A DNA stretch of 64,000 nucleotides, from NCBI GenBank assembly GCA_013141075.1, contig JABFRQ010000001.1, positions 124,001 through 188,000 of the forward strand. Direction: 5' to 3'. Numbering within the stretch: position 1 is the first letter of the stretch; each line of letters starts with the position of its first letter. Below are positions 26,030-36,101 of the stretch, in pieces. The stretch comes from Methylotenera sp. Its GTDB lineage: Bacteria; Pseudomonadota; Gammaproteobacteria; Burkholderiales; Methylophilaceae. The notes below the pieces were generated by a model that was not told the DNA's origin, did no database searches, and saw nothing but the letters and a program-made list of their open reading frames with translations. The translations under genes were made by a program, and so were the position numbers.

Positions 26030-26746
26030 TTGACCTTTGAAGACTTTACGCTAAAAAATGTGAAAGCGAACGCATTTTCATACAAGCCGCAATCACTCAC
26101 ACCCTACATAGTTTTAGCCGTTATTTTGCATGTTATGTTACTGTGGATTGTAAAATTCACGCCAAATGCGCCAATGAATCTACCCATCATGTTCAATGTG
26201 TATTTAAAGCCAATACTCGCACCAGAGCGACCTGCCGAGCTTGAGCCTAGTAAGCCACCGACATCTTCGCCTGTTCAAAAAACACAAAAATCACCAACGC
26301 CTACCACTAATAGAATTAAACATAACGCGTTTACAGAGCCAACGCCTAACCCAGAGCCCAAACCGATTGCAACACAAGCGAGCACAGAACAGCCCGTTAC
26401 AAGCATTAACATTAGCGCCAATATTGACTTACCAAATCCAAAAATTTCTACTGAGAGTTTATTAGAATCCGCCCGCCGTATTGCCATTGAAGAGGCTAAA
26501 AATATGCCCAAAGAAAAAGGTGATGACATCGCGCTGGCAGATAGGCCAATATCGCCAGAAATTGCAAAAGCCATTGGTAAAAAGAAAAAGCGTAAGGCCG
26601 AGGCTGGCACCTTTACAGTCAACGGCGTTGTCATACAAGTGAACCCTGATGGTAGCTCTAACTGCTTTTTACCGCCACCAGAGTCTTCTATGCCTTACGG
26701 CTCATTTTCACCTCCAACACTTGGAACGCCATGTCCAGGAGATTAA
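26030..26746 (+). CDS. TonB-like, N-terminally anchored Pro-rich periplasmic protein
   Basis: The frame has no ATG before its single membrane segment, so TTG at 26030 (AAGG three bases upstream) is the most likely start, giving 238 residues. The layout is TonB-like: a short N-tail, one membrane helix (about residues 23-42, LTPYIVLAVILHVMLLWIV), then a Pro/Thr/Glu-rich periplasmic linker (PERPAELEPSKPPTSSP, TPNPEPKP) and a small C-terminal domain from about 155 (ARRIAIEEAKNMPKEKG, EAGTFTVNGVVIQVNPDGSSNCFLPPPE). The C-terminus does not look like the TonB beta-domain, and no ExbB/ExbD is near. It starts four bases after the regulator gene. Function unknown. Confidence 0.72.
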   Translation: MTFEDFTLKNVKANAFSYKPQSLTPYIVLAVILHVMLLWIVKFTPNAPMNLPIMFNVYLKPILAPERPAELEPSKPPTSSPVQKTQKSPTPTTNRIKHNAFTEPTPNPEPKPIATQASTEQPVTSINISANIDLPNPKISTESLLESARRIAIEEAKNMPKEKGDDIALADRPISPEIAKAIGKKKKRKAEAGTFTVNGVVIQVNPDGSSNCFLPPPESSMPYGSFSPPTLGTPCPGD

Positions 26747-26850
26747 GTTCCTCAGCATTTTTAGTACGATTTAACTAAACTAAGCAATATTTGTTAAACT
26801 TGTTTGTGTTAAGGTTGCATTCAAATTTAAGATCAGTTTTAATAATATAA

Positions 26851-28335
26851 ATGTCAAAAAAAATTACCTTTTTAATTTGTGCGCTACTTTTTTTGAGCCT
26901 AAGCGCTTGCACTACGCTTAACAATCTCGGCCAAAAGCATAATCCGCAAAATACGGTTAAAACCACTAAAGTCGCGGCGCGTTGGCAAGCGAACTTGCCG
27001 CATGATGGAAAAATAACTGATTTACAACAATTTTGGCAACAATATCAAGACGCTTTATTACTTGAGTTAATTGAAATTGCACAAACAGAATCTGCGACTT
27101 TGGCCTCGGCAAAAGCACGTATTGCACAAGCGCGTGCTAAGCGCGTGCAAACCGATGCCGCTTTGTTGCCAGCGGTGGATGGCTCGGCATCGGCTTCGCG
27201 CAGTGTGCAACAGCCTGCCACCAGCGTGCAAGGTAATGGTGTGCAAGGCGGCGGCAGTAGCGCCTACAATAATGCAAAAGTTGACGTGCAAGCGAGTTGG
27301 GAGCTTGATATTTTCGGCGTAAACCACGCGGCGCGAGATGCAAACCTAGCACAAGAAAATGCTGCGCAAGCCAATTGGCACGATGCGCGCGTAGCAGTTG
27401 CCGCCGAGTTGGCTAACGCGTACTTTAGTCAGCGTTTTTGTGAAAAGCAGTTGAATATTTTAGAAGCTGATGCAAAATCGCGTGCTGAATCATTACGCTT
27501 AACCGAAATTACCGTTGCGGCGGGCTTTTCAGCGCCCGCTAGTGCGCATCTTGCAAGGGCTAGCATGGCCGATGCCGCGCAACAAATTAAAGCGCAGCTT
27601 GCACAATGCGATTTAGATGTTAAAGCGCTAGTCGCACTCACAGGGCTAGATGAGTCAGCCTTGCGCGAAAAACTTAAATCGCAAAGGTTCAACCCAAACA
27701 ATAACGCGCTTAACAGCCTATTTTCGATGAGTGAAGTTCCTGCACAAATAATTACGCAACGACCCGACATTAACGCTGCTGAGGCAGATTTAATAAGCGC
27801 CGCAACCGATATTAGAAGCACTTATGCAGAAAGCTTACCCAAAGTATCGCTCAATGGCTCAATTGGTTGGATGCGGCTTTCTGGTAGCAATTTTAGTAGC
27901 AATGGTAAAACTTGGTCATTGGGGCCAATCTCTATCACGTTCCCCATTTTTCACCCAGGCGTTGCAGAAGCTGGTTTAGCAAGCGCCGAGGCTAATTATG
28001 AAGATAAAGCGGCGACTTATCGCAGCAAAGTACGTTATGCCGTCAAAGAGGTTGAAGATGCCTTAGTGAATTTACATAGTGCCAATACGCGACAAGCCGA
28101 TATTGCAGATGCCGTTAAAAATTATCAAGCTTCATTTGCCGCCACAGAAACCAAGGTAAAGGCTGGCTTCGCAAATTTAATTGAGCTTGAAGAGCAGCGC
28201 CGAAGTCTATTACTCACCGAAACTACCGCGCTAAATAACCTTAAACAACGCACACTAGCTTGGGTGAGTTTGTATCGCGCGGCAGGCGGTGGTTGGAATA
28301 AAAAAGTACTTGCTGAAACTGGAAACTCAAAATGA
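26851..28335 (+). CDS. RND efflux outer-membrane factor lipoprotein (NodT family)
   Basis: The 494-residue product is a TolC-like trimeric outer-membrane channel of the NodT/OprM type. It has a lipobox SLSAC near residue 20, two internally repeated OEP domains (PF02321): LLELIEIAQTESATLASAKARIAQARAKR with DVQASWELDIFGVNHAARDANLA in the first half, and QRPDINAAEADLISAATDIRSTYAESLPKVSLNGSIGW with YRSKVRYAVKEVEDALVNL in the second. It is the first of three genes of a complete RND tripartite exporter and overlaps the adaptor gene by four bases (ATGA). The substrate cannot be told; local winged-helix and TonB-like genes lie upstream. Confidence 0.92.
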   Translation: MSKKITFLICALLFLSLSACTTLNNLGQKHNPQNTVKTTKVAARWQANLPHDGKITDLQQFWQQYQDALLLELIEIAQTESATLASAKARIAQARAKRVQTDAALLPAVDGSASASRSVQQPATSVQGNGVQGGGSSAYNNAKVDVQASWELDIFGVNHAARDANLAQENAAQANWHDARVAVAAELANAYFSQRFCEKQLNILEADAKSRAESLRLTEITVAAGFSAPASAHLARASMADAAQQIKAQLAQCDLDVKALVALTGLDESALREKLKSQRFNPNNNALNSLFSMSEVPAQIITQRPDINAAEADLISAATDIRSTYAESLPKVSLNGSIGWMRLSGSNFSSNGKTWSLGPISITFPIFHPGVAEAGLASAEANYEDKAATYRSKVRYAVKEVEDALVNLHSANTRQADIADAVKNYQASFAATETKVKAGFANLIELEEQRRSLLLTETTALNNLKQRTLAWVSLYRAAGGGWNKKVLAETGNSK

Positions 28336-29423
28336 ATAAAAAAATAATCTTTGCCATTTTAATTGCCTTTGGCGCATTCGCAGGCGGATGCCAAAACAAG
28401 CAGGACAATACTGACAAAAAGACTGAGACCAAAGATGTCGCGCCCAAAGCTAGCCTTTCTGTCAGCACAGTAAAGCCACAGCAAACTTTATTGCACAAAA
28501 CCATTAACGCTAATGGCAACGTCGCGGCATGGCAAGAAAGTAGTATTAGCGCAGAAACTAACGGCTTGTTATTGCGTGAAGTGCTGGTGAATATTGGCGA
28601 CCAAGTCAAGCGCGGGCAAGTATTGGCGCGCTTTGCCGCCGCAACAATAGAAACCGACATTGCACAAATGCAAGCCAATATAGCAGAAGCGCAAGCCATG
28701 CTTACAGAAGCCTCGAGCAATGCTAACCGCGCACGTAGCATTCAAGATTCTGGCGCGTTAAGTAAGCAACAAATTGAGCAATACATCACGGCTGAAGCTA
28801 CAGCCAAAGCACGTTTAAATGCGAGCCAAGCGAACTTAAATGCGCAAAATATCAGACTAAAGCAAACCGCTGTACTTGCGCCTGACGACGGCATTATTTC
28901 GCAAAACCCTGCCACAGTCGGCACGGTGTATGCGGCTGGGCAAGAGTTATTTCGCTTGATTCGCAAAGGCCGCATTGAATGGCGCGCCGATTTAACTTCA
29001 GCCGACATTTCACAAATAAAAACAGGTATGAAAGCCCGCATTACCTTGCCAGATGGCAGCTCCACACACGGAAAAGTGCGCACCATTGCGCCTAGTGTAG
29101 ATGCCAAAACGCGCAATGCTGTGGTGTTTGTAGATATGCCCGCTGGTAGCGCAAAAATTGGCATGTTTGCGCGTGGCGATTTTGTGATTGGCGAAACTAA
29201 CAGCCTCACTTTGCCTAACTCGGCGATTGTGATGCGCGATGGTTTTGCATATGTGATGCAAGTAGAAAGCAACCATAAAATTAAACAAACAAAAGTACAG
29301 TTAGGGCAGCGCAAAGATGACCGCGTAGAAATACTTAACTTAGCGGCAACAGATGCCAATTTTGTAGAAAGCGGCGGCGCATTTTTGGCAGATGGCGATA
29401 GCGTGCGAGTGATTAGCAAATGA
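28332..29423 (+). CDS. RND efflux periplasmic adaptor (membrane fusion protein)
   Basis: The 363-residue lipoprotein (lipobox AGGC, residue about 20) is a HlyD/AcrA-type adaptor. It has a barrel-sandwich hybrid (WQESSISAETNGLLLREVLVNIGDQVKRGQVLARF), an alpha-hairpin (IAQMQANIAEAQAMLTEASSNANRARSIQDSGALSKQQIEQYITAEATAKARLNASQANLNAQNIRLK), a second lipoyl-like half (TAVLAPDDGIISQNPATVGTVYAAGQELFRLI), and a beta-barrel with membrane-proximal domain. It bridges pump and channel across the periplasm. The overlap with the pump gene (ATGA at 29420-29423) indicates translational coupling. Confidence 0.93.
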   Translation: MNKKIIFAILIAFGAFAGGCQNKQDNTDKKTETKDVAPKASLSVSTVKPQQTLLHKTINANGNVAAWQESSISAETNGLLLREVLVNIGDQVKRGQVLARFAAATIETDIAQMQANIAEAQAMLTEASSNANRARSIQDSGALSKQQIEQYITAEATAKARLNASQANLNAQNIRLKQTAVLAPDDGIISQNPATVGTVYAAGQELFRLIRKGRIEWRADLTSADISQIKTGMKARITLPDGSSTHGKVRTIAPSVDAKTRNAVVFVDMPAGSAKIGMFARGDFVIGETNSLTLPNSAIVMRDGFAYVMQVESNHKIKQTKVQLGQRKDDRVEILNLAATDANFVESGGAFLADGDSVRVISK

Positions 29424-32400
29424 ATATTTCTAGCTGGTCCATCAAAAACCCTGTTCCTGCACTGATTTTATTCATTCTGCTGTGCTTGGCTGGCAGCATG
29501 AGTTTTAACAGCATGAAAGTGCAAAACTTTCCTGATTTAGATTTACCTACCGTCACCGTAAGCGCGGCATTGCCAGGCGCGTCGCCAGATCAGCTTGAAA
29601 CGCAAGTGGCGCGCAAAATAGAAAATTCCGTAGCCAAATTGCAAGGCTTGCGTCATATTTACACCACTATTCAAGACGGCGGCGTCACCATTACCGCTGA
29701 ATTTCGCTTAGAAAAGCCCGTGCAAGAAGCGGTAGATGATGTGCGTTCCGCGGTTTCTGAAGTGCGCGCTGACTTGCCTAATGAACTACGTGAGCCAATT
29801 GTCAGCAAGCTCAATATCGCGGGTTCGCCCATTTTAGCTTTCACCATTGCCTCAAACCGCATGGATGCTGAAGCGCTTTCTTGGTTTGTAGATGACGCGC
29901 TCACCAAAAAATTGCTCGGCGTTAATGGCGTGGGCAATGTTGGGCGTGTAGGCGGTGTTAATCGGCAAGTGTGGGTAGAGCTAGATACCGCACAATTGCA
30001 ATCGCTCAACGCCACCGCGGCAGATATTTCACGTAACCTAAGTTTAACGCAGCTAGAAGCCGCAGGTGGCGTAACCAAACTCAGCGGTAGTGAGCAACCG
30101 ATTCGCACCATGGCTAAAGTGAAATCTGCCGATGAATTAGCCAATATGCAAATCGCGCTGAGTGACGGCCGTAACGTGCGCTTAAACCAAGTGGCGAATG
30201 TAATAGACACGATTGCTGAGCCAAAATCTGCCGCATTTTTAGATGGCAAAAGTGTCATTGGTTTTGAAGTGAGCCGTAGCAAAGGTGCCAGCGAGCTTGA
30301 AGTGGGCGCGGGCGTTTATAAAGTGTTAGACGCAATCAAACTGGCGCACCCTGATATTGAAATTACCGAAGCCTTTAATTTTGTGCAGCCTGTGCAAGAT
30401 GAATTTGATGCTTCTATGGTCATGCTTTACGAAGGCGCGCTGCTTGCCGTGCTGGTGGTATTCTTATTTTTGCGCGATTTTCGGGCGACTTTCGTTTCTG
30501 CCGTCGCCCTACCTTTATCCATTATTCCAGCCTTTATCGGCATGAAAATGATGGGCTTTTCTATCAACATTGTGACCTTACTCGCACTCTCTTTGGTGGT
30601 CGGCGTGCTGGTAGATGACGCGATTGTTGAAGTTGAAAATATCGTGCGTCATTTGCGCATGGGGAAATCGCCCTTTGAGGCCGCACTAATTGCCACCGAA
30701 GAAATTGGCTTGGCCGTTGTTGCCACCACATTTACACTCATTGCCGTATTTTTACCTACTGCTTTTATGGATGGCATTCCTGGTAAATTCTTCAAACAAT
30801 TTGGCTGGACAGCCGCGTTTGCGATATTCGCATCATTGCTAGTAGCACGGCTACTCACGCCGATGATGGCCGCTTATTTGATGCAGCCAGCCAAACATGA
30901 AGTAACCAAAGATGGCGCGCTTATGCGCACTTATATGCGCCTTGCACGTTGGTGCGTGAGCCACCGTTTAATCACCTCTGTGGCCGCCATTGCATTTTTT
31001 GTCGGTTCAATTTCGCTCATTCCCTTATTACCAACAGGTTTTGTACCCGCGGACGATAACTCACAAACCCAAGTACGCATTGAACTAGCGCCAGGGGCAA
31101 CATTGGCGCAAACCATTGCAGTGAGCGAGCAAGCACGGCTGATATTAAAAAACATTAAGCATGTGAATAGCGTTTATACCACTGTGGGCGGCGGCGCGGC
31201 GGGTAGCGACCCATTTGCAGGTGGCGGCAGTGCCGAAGCACGAAAATCCACCCTCACCATTCAAATTGACCCACGTGGTAGTCGCCCCAAAAAGCAAGTG
31301 ATTGAAACCGAAATGCGTGAAAAACTGCAAGCTTTAGCAGGCGTGCGGCTAGGTGTAGGTTTAGAAGGCTCTGGCGAAAAATACGTGTTAGCACTCACCA
31401 GCGAAGATAGCAGCGCGCTACAAGTGGCCGCCAGTGCAGTAGAAAAAGACTTACGCACCATAAAAGGCCTAGGCAATATCACCTCAAGTGCGGCACTTGT
31501 GCGGCAAGAAATTATCGTCAAACCAGATTTTGCCGCCGCCGCAGATTTGGGCGTCACTAGCAACGCAATTGGCGAAACGCTACGCATTGCCACGGTGGGC
31601 GATTACGAACAGCTATTACCCAAGCTCAATTTAGAGCAGCGCCAAGTGCCTATTGTCGTCAAACTCAACAATGCAGCAAGGCAAGACCTCAGCACGCTAG
31701 GCAAACTCGCCGTGCCAGGCGCACGTGGTACTGTGCCACTTGAACAAGTCGCCAGCTTGCAGGTGTCTAGCGGACCTGCGGTGATTTCGCGCTATGACCG
31801 CGCCCGAAATGTGCAGTTTAATATTGAGCTTTCTGGCCTACCGATTGGTGACGCCGCAGCAGCCATCAAAAAGCTCCCCAGCATTCAACACCTACCTGCT
31901 GGCGTAGCGCAAGCCGAGCTTGGCGATGCAGAAATGATGGGCGAATTATTTGCGAGCTTCGGCATTGCCATGCTCACGGGCGTGCTATGTATTTACTTTG
32001 TACTAGTGTTATTGTTCAAAGACTTTTTACAGCCCATTACTATTTTAGTCGCCTTACCATTGTCACTTGGCGGTGCGTTTTTAGCTTTATTAGTGGCTGG
32101 CAAAGCGCTTTCTATGCCCTCGCTCATCGGCTTGGTAATGCTCATGGGCATTGCCACTAAAAACTCTATATTACTGGTGGAATACGCCATTATGGCAAGA
32201 CGTGAACACGGTATGACGCGCTTTGAAGCAATTATGGATGCTTGCCACAAACGCGTTCGCCCCATTGTGATGACCACCATCGCCATGACTGCAGGCATGT
32301 TACCAGTAGCCTTGTCGCTTGGCGCAGGCGATGGCTCTTTCCGCAGTCCGATGGCGGTGTCTGTAATAGGAGGCTTGCTAACTTCTACATTACTCAGCTT

Positions 32401-32491
32401 ACTGGTGATTCCCGTGGCTTATACTTTGGTGGATGACGTACAACAGTTTTTTGCTAGGCTTGCTAGAAAATTTAAGCACACTACACCATAA
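29420..32491 (+). CDS. RND multidrug efflux pump permease (HAE1-like)
   Basis: The 1023-residue product has the AcrB-family layout: a first membrane helix (PVPALILFILLCLAGSMSF), a large periplasmic loop (residues about 35-330), six membrane helices, a second periplasmic loop (about 545-850) and six more helices. The proton relay pair D-D is in SLVVGVLVDDAIVEVENI (TM4). Conserved blocks include PDLDLPTVTVSAALPGASPDQLETQVARKIE, and GLVMLMGIATKNSILLVEYA plus KRVRPIVMTTIAMTAGMLPVAL in the second half. It uses the proton gradient to export hydrophobic drugs or other toxic compounds. Similarity cannot identify substrate. A bidirectional terminator follows immediately. Confidence 0.95.
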   Translation: MNISSWSIKNPVPALILFILLCLAGSMSFNSMKVQNFPDLDLPTVTVSAALPGASPDQLETQVARKIENSVAKLQGLRHIYTTIQDGGVTITAEFRLEKPVQEAVDDVRSAVSEVRADLPNELREPIVSKLNIAGSPILAFTIASNRMDAEALSWFVDDALTKKLLGVNGVGNVGRVGGVNRQVWVELDTAQLQSLNATAADISRNLSLTQLEAAGGVTKLSGSEQPIRTMAKVKSADELANMQIALSDGRNVRLNQVANVIDTIAEPKSAAFLDGKSVIGFEVSRSKGASELEVGAGVYKVLDAIKLAHPDIEITEAFNFVQPVQDEFDASMVMLYEGALLAVLVVFLFLRDFRATFVSAVALPLSIIPAFIGMKMMGFSINIVTLLALSLVVGVLVDDAIVEVENIVRHLRMGKSPFEAALIATEEIGLAVVATTFTLIAVFLPTAFMDGIPGKFFKQFGWTAAFAIFASLLVARLLTPMMAAYLMQPAKHEVTKDGALMRTYMRLARWCVSHRLITSVAAIAFFVGSISLIPLLPTGFVPADDNSQTQVRIELAPGATLAQTIAVSEQARLILKNIKHVNSVYTTVGGGAAGSDPFAGGGSAEARKSTLTIQIDPRGSRPKKQVIETEMREKLQALAGVRLGVGLEGSGEKYVLALTSEDSSALQVAASAVEKDLRTIKGLGNITSSAALVRQEIIVKPDFAAAADLGVTSNAIGETLRIATVGDYEQLLPKLNLEQRQVPIVVKLNNAARQDLSTLGKLAVPGARGTVPLEQVASLQVSSGPAVISRYDRARNVQFNIELSGLPIGDAAAAIKKLPSIQHLPAGVAQAELGDAEMMGELFASFGIAMLTGVLCIYFVLVLLFKDFLQPITILVALPLSLGGAFLALLVAGKALSMPSLIGLVMLMGIATKNSILLVEYAIMARREHGMTRFEAIMDACHKRVRPIVMTTIAMTAGMLPVALSLGAGDGSFRSPMAVSVIGGLLTSTLLSLLVIPVAYTLVDDVQQFFARLARKFKHTTP

Positions 32492-32504
32492 ATTGTTCAC
32501 AATA

Positions 32505-32538
32505 AAAAAACCGCCGAGCTTACGCAGGGCGGTTTTTT
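32505..32538. terminator. Bidirectional intrinsic terminator between the RND operon and htpG
   Basis: AAAAAACCGCC (32505-32515) and GGCGGTTTTTT (32528-32538) are perfect 11-base arms around a 12-base loop. Plus-strand transcription from the RND genes and minus-strand transcription from htpG converge here, and each reads into a T-run. Confidence 0.9.
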
Positions 32539-32552
32539 AATCATGCAATACC

Positions 32553-34487
32553 TTAACTAATTAAGCTATTCATGCGCTTCACAAAACTTGCTGGGTCATC
32601 CAGCGTGCCACCTTCTGCGAGCAATGCCTGGTCAAACAGCACATGCGCTAAGTCAGTAAATACGGCATCCGTAGACTCACTTTCAAGCCGTTTTACTAAT
32701 TTATGGCTAGTGTTGATTTCTAAAATAGGCTTACTTTCTGGCGCATTTTGACCTGCGGCTTTAAGCATACGCGCTAGGTTGCCAGATAAATCGTGCGCCT
32801 CGCTCACCAAGCAAGCTGGCGAATCAGTAAGGCGATGCGTCACACGTACATCTTTCACTTGACCACCCAAGGTTTGCTTGATTTTTTCTACCAGCGTTTT
32901 CGCTTCTTCTTCAATTTTCTTTTGAATTTCTTTTTCGGTTTCAGATTCTAGCTTGCCTAAATCTAAATCGCCTTTAGCAATAGACTGCAATTTTTTACCT
33001 TCAAATTCAGTTAAGCTGCCCAACATCCACTCGTCCACACGGTCGCTCATTAGCAGCACTTCAATGCCTTTTTTGCGGAAGATTTCTAAATGCGGGCTGT
33101 GTTGCGCGGCAGCAAAAGTATCGGCAGTAATGTAGTAAATTGCATCTTGCTCAGGCTGCATTTTCTCCACATAGTCTTTTAATGAGATGCTCTGCGAGGC
33201 AGTATCCATGCGGGTGCTGGCGAAGCGTAATAAACCTGCTATTTTGTCTTTATTAGCGAAATCTTCGCCTAAACCTTCTTTTAACACACGGCCAAATTCA
33301 GTATAAAACTTAGCATAATCATCAGGTTTGTCTTTCGCCATGTCTTCTAGCAAGCCCAAAATCTTTTTGATTGAGCCTGCTTTAATCGCATCTACATCGC
33401 GGCTTGATTGCAAAATCTCGCGCGAAACATTCAATGGCAAATCGGCGGTATCAATTACGCCGCGCACAAAACGCAAGTATTGCGGCATCAATTTTTCAGC
33501 GTCTTCCATAATAAATACGCGTTTTACATACAGCTTAATGCCATGGCGACGTTCGCGGTCGTACAAGTCAAACGGCGCTTTGCTTGGAATGTACAACAGC
33601 GAAATGTATTCTTGTTTGCCTTCTACACGGCTATGGGTATAAGCCAGCGGCGCTTCAAAATCATGCGAAACATGTTTGTAGAACTCGTTATATTCGTCTT
33701 CTGTAATATCATTTTTGCTACGCGCCCACAAGGCAGAGGCTTTGTTGATGGTTTCAAATTCGTCCAACATCACCATTTCACCTGGTTTTTGTACGCCATC
33801 CGCACCCATTTCGCCTTCTTTCCACTCAGTTTTTTGCATCAAAATCGGCAAAGTAATGTGGTCTGAATATTTGCGAATGATGGACTTTAATTTCCAATCA
33901 TTTAAAAATTCGTCTTCATCTTTGCGTAAATGCAGTACGATTTCAGTGCCTCGCGTGGCTTTATCAGCATCTTCTAAAGTAAAATCACCCTCACCTGTTG
34001 ATTCCCAGCGCACTGCTTCAGTGCTACCTGCGCGGCGCGTTGTGAGCGTCACTTTATCGGCAATGATAAATGCTGAATAAAAGCCCACGCCAAATTGACC
34101 TATCAAATTAGCATCTTTCGCCTGGTCACCAGACAACGCATTAAAAAATTCTTTAGTGCCTGATTTTGCAATCGTACCAATATTCGCAATAACTTCATCA
34201 CGACTCATGCCGATGCCGTTATCGCTAATAGTGATTGTGCGAGTTTCTTTATCAAACGCAACACGAATTTTTAATTCGCTATCACCTTCGTAAAGCGCGC
34301 CATTGGCAATGGCTTCAAAACGTAATTTGTCAGCAGCGTCTGATGCGTTAGAAATTAGCTCGCGCAACACAATCTCTTTATTGGAATACAACGAGTGAAT
34401 CATCAACTGAAGTAGTTGTTTCACTTCTGCCTGAAACGGCATAGATTGTTTTTGTGCTGTCTTTTTTTCTGAAGTCTTGGCAGACAT
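32553..34487 (-). CDS. htpG: Hsp90-family chaperone HtpG
   Basis: The 644-residue product aligns from end to end with HtpG: N-terminal GHKL ATPase ([74 protein letters not shown]), a middle domain with the catalytic arginine region ([21 protein letters not shown]), and a C-terminal dimerisation domain. It lacks the long charged linker of eukaryotic Hsp90. It acts in the cytoplasm as an ATP-dependent dimer that remodels client proteins under stress. The first codons contain a short Lys/Thr-rich extension ([14 protein letters not shown]). The gene is alone between the terminator and a 204-base gap. Confidence 0.96.
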   Translation of the reverse strand: MSAKTSEKKTAQKQSMPFQAEVKQLLQLMIHSLYSNKEIVLRELISNASDAADKLRFEAIANGALYEGDSELKIRVAFDKETRTITISDNGIGMSRDEVIANIGTIAKSGTKEFFNALSGDQAKDANLIGQFGVGFYSAFIIADKVTLTTRRAGSTEAVRWESTGEGDFTLEDADKATRGTEIVLHLRKDEDEFLNDWKLKSIIRKYSDHITLPILMQKTEWKEGEMGADGVQKPGEMVMLDEFETINKASALWARSKNDITEDEYNEFYKHVSHDFEAPLAYTHSRVEGKQEYISLLYIPSKAPFDLYDRERRHGIKLYVKRVFIMEDAEKLMPQYLRFVRGVIDTADLPLNVSREILQSSRDVDAIKAGSIKKILGLLEDMAKDKPDDYAKFYTEFGRVLKEGLGEDFANKDKIAGLLRFASTRMDTASQSISLKDYVEKMQPEQDAIYYITADTFAAAQHSPHLEIFRKKGIEVLLMSDRVDEWMLGSLTEFEGKKLQSIAKGDLDLGKLESETEKEIQKKIEEEAKTLVEKIKQTLGGQVKDVRVTHRLTDSPACLVSEAHDLSGNLARMLKAAGQNAPESKPILEINTSHKLVKRLESESTDAVFTDLAHVLFDQALLAEGGTLDDPASFVKRMNSLIS

Positions 34488-34605
34488 AACTTAAGCTCCT
34501 AAATTTTAATGGTTAAAACAATAGGAGTTAAATGGAGATGATGTTGATGGTTTTCAAGTGCGGGTACGCTTACCGCAAGCAATAAATGCCAATACAAAGA
34601 GTTTA

Positions 34606-34678
34606 TCATTCTGAGCGTAGCGAAGAATCCAGCAACTCAAGTAAATTTGCTCTGTATGCTTCGCTACGCTCAGAATGA
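34606..34678. repeat. Palindromic intergenic repeat, variant copy
   Basis: TCATTCTGAGCGTAGCGAAG at 34606-34625 has a perfect 20-base inverted partner at 34659-34678. It differs from copies 392, 45829 and 60252 in the core (TCTGAGCGTAGCG in place of TTGCGAGCGTAGCG), so it is a related but separate subfamily. It lies after the DUF1501 stop on the minus strand, in the htpG upstream region. Confidence 0.8.
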
Positions 34679-34691
34679 CTTAAGTTACGAT

Positions 34692-36089
34692 TTAAACAAA
34701 GCCTAAATTACGCGTACTAAAGTTTTTAAGATTAGGCAATAAATCTAACAATTGCGTATCTGTCACGCCCATCCATTTACCCAAGGTAGCCGCGTATTGG
34801 TCAACAGAAGTGGTTGGTAATAAACGCCCTTCGCCTACATCATCCACGCCATTGCTTGCAACCACTGGCGCAGTGCCATAATAACTTTGGCCTAATACCG
34901 CGCCACCCACCATAAAGTGCATGCTGCCCCAGCCATGGTCTGAGCCATCGTTATTGCCAACCAAGCTACGACCAAAGTCAGATGCCGTGAATGCGGTGAC
35001 TTGGTTTTGCACACCTAATTCTACAGTGGTATCATAAAACGCCTTCATGGCATCAGCCACTTTTTTGAGCAAAGCGGGATGTTTATCAAGCAAGCCATCA
35101 TGGTTATCAAAACCGCCAATCGACACAAAAAATACTTGGCGCTTCACCGCTAAGGCATCGGCGCTCGCAATCATTTTAGCCACTAATTGAAGTTGGTTAG
35201 CTAAGTTATTGCCAGTTGGAAATGGCGTGATTATTGCAGGCACAGCAGCCAGCGCATTATTTAACGCTGCGCCAGAATCTAGTGAGCGCTTAGTGATAAT
35301 GTTGTGCTCATTTTCAAACATATGTGGGCGCGAGTCTGAAATCAGTTTTTTTAATGTTGCGCCACAGGCCTGTGAGCCGTACAAATAATCTGCAGAATAT
35401 AAGGGCACTGCACCTTGCGTTGTCACTTGGTATTGTGTGGAACTTTTGCCAGATAAATATACCGCGTTATCTGCTACGTTGATATTGGTAAACACTGCTT
35501 TACCGTTGCCTGCTTCAAACAAATCGCCCATGCGCCCGCCCCAGCCTGAGGGTGCGCCTTCTGGTGAGAGTGATTGCCAAAACGATTGTTGATCATTATG
35601 TGAAAATAATCTTGGTGGCCGCGGTACTGATTTATTATTAAATTGTGTTTTTGTTGTCGGTTGCACTAGCGTGCCCACGTTCAACAGCACAGCCATGCGG
35701 CCTGCGTCAAAAATACCCTTGAGTGGCGCCAGTGCTGGTGCGAGCGCATATTGGTGCGCTACCCCATTTACATCAAACGGCGTATTGCCTGCCCTAGGCG
35801 TTAATGCAGTTGCTGTAAGATTCGCTTGTGCATAAGCCAAGGTTGGGCGCAGCAGCTGGTAAGCATTGTAGTTATTGATGTCATAAGGCACTAGCGTATT
35901 AGCATAGTCATTACCACCATATAAAAATATGCACACAAGCGCTTTATAATCAGTGGCAGTTGCGGCAGAGGCTTCAGAAATCGCGGCAAGATTCAATGCC
36001 AATGGCGAAGTAACACCTGCGGCGATAAAAGCAGAGCCACGTTGTAAAAAAGCGCGGCGTGAGGCATTCATTGCTGGTCTTTTATTCAT
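34692..36089 (-). CDS. DUF1501 secreted protein (sulfatase-like fold), Tat substrate
   Basis: The 465-residue product has a twin-arginine signal (ASRRAFLQRGSAFIAAG, RR at residues 11-12) and the DUF1501 core (PF07394): LVCIFLYGGNDYANTLVPYD, NTPFDVNGVAHQYALAPALAPLKGIFDAGRMAVLLNVGTL, HNDQQSFWQS, FFVSIGGFDNHDGLLDKHPALLKKVADAM, AFTASDFGRSL and NDGSDHGWGSMHFMVGGAV. The G-G-x-D-x-H and S-D-H-G-W-G segments are the metal-binding sites of an alkaline-phosphatase-like fold. Function is unknown. It follows the DUF1800 gene after 12 bases; these two families are regularly encoded together. Confidence 0.9.
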   Translation of the reverse strand: MNKRPAMNASRRAFLQRGSAFIAAGVTSPLALNLAAISEASAATATDYKALVCIFLYGGNDYANTLVPYDINNYNAYQLLRPTLAYAQANLTATALTPRAGNTPFDVNGVAHQYALAPALAPLKGIFDAGRMAVLLNVGTLVQPTTKTQFNNKSVPRPPRLFSHNDQQSFWQSLSPEGAPSGWGGRMGDLFEAGNGKAVFTNINVADNAVYLSGKSSTQYQVTTQGAVPLYSADYLYGSQACGATLKKLISDSRPHMFENEHNIITKRSLDSGAALNNALAAVPAIITPFPTGNNLANQLQLVAKMIASADALAVKRQVFFVSIGGFDNHDGLLDKHPALLKKVADAMKAFYDTTVELGVQNQVTAFTASDFGRSLVGNNDGSDHGWGSMHFMVGGAVLGQSYYGTAPVVASNGVDDVGEGRLLPTTSVDQYAATLGKWMGVTDTQLLDLLPNLKNFSTRNLGFV

Positions 36090-36101
36090 GATCTGTCCTT
36101 T

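Noticed and set aside
28742-29419. Long minus-strand frame of 225 codons in the RND adaptor gene
   Set aside because: It is antisense to a full adaptor domain order, so it is a shadow.
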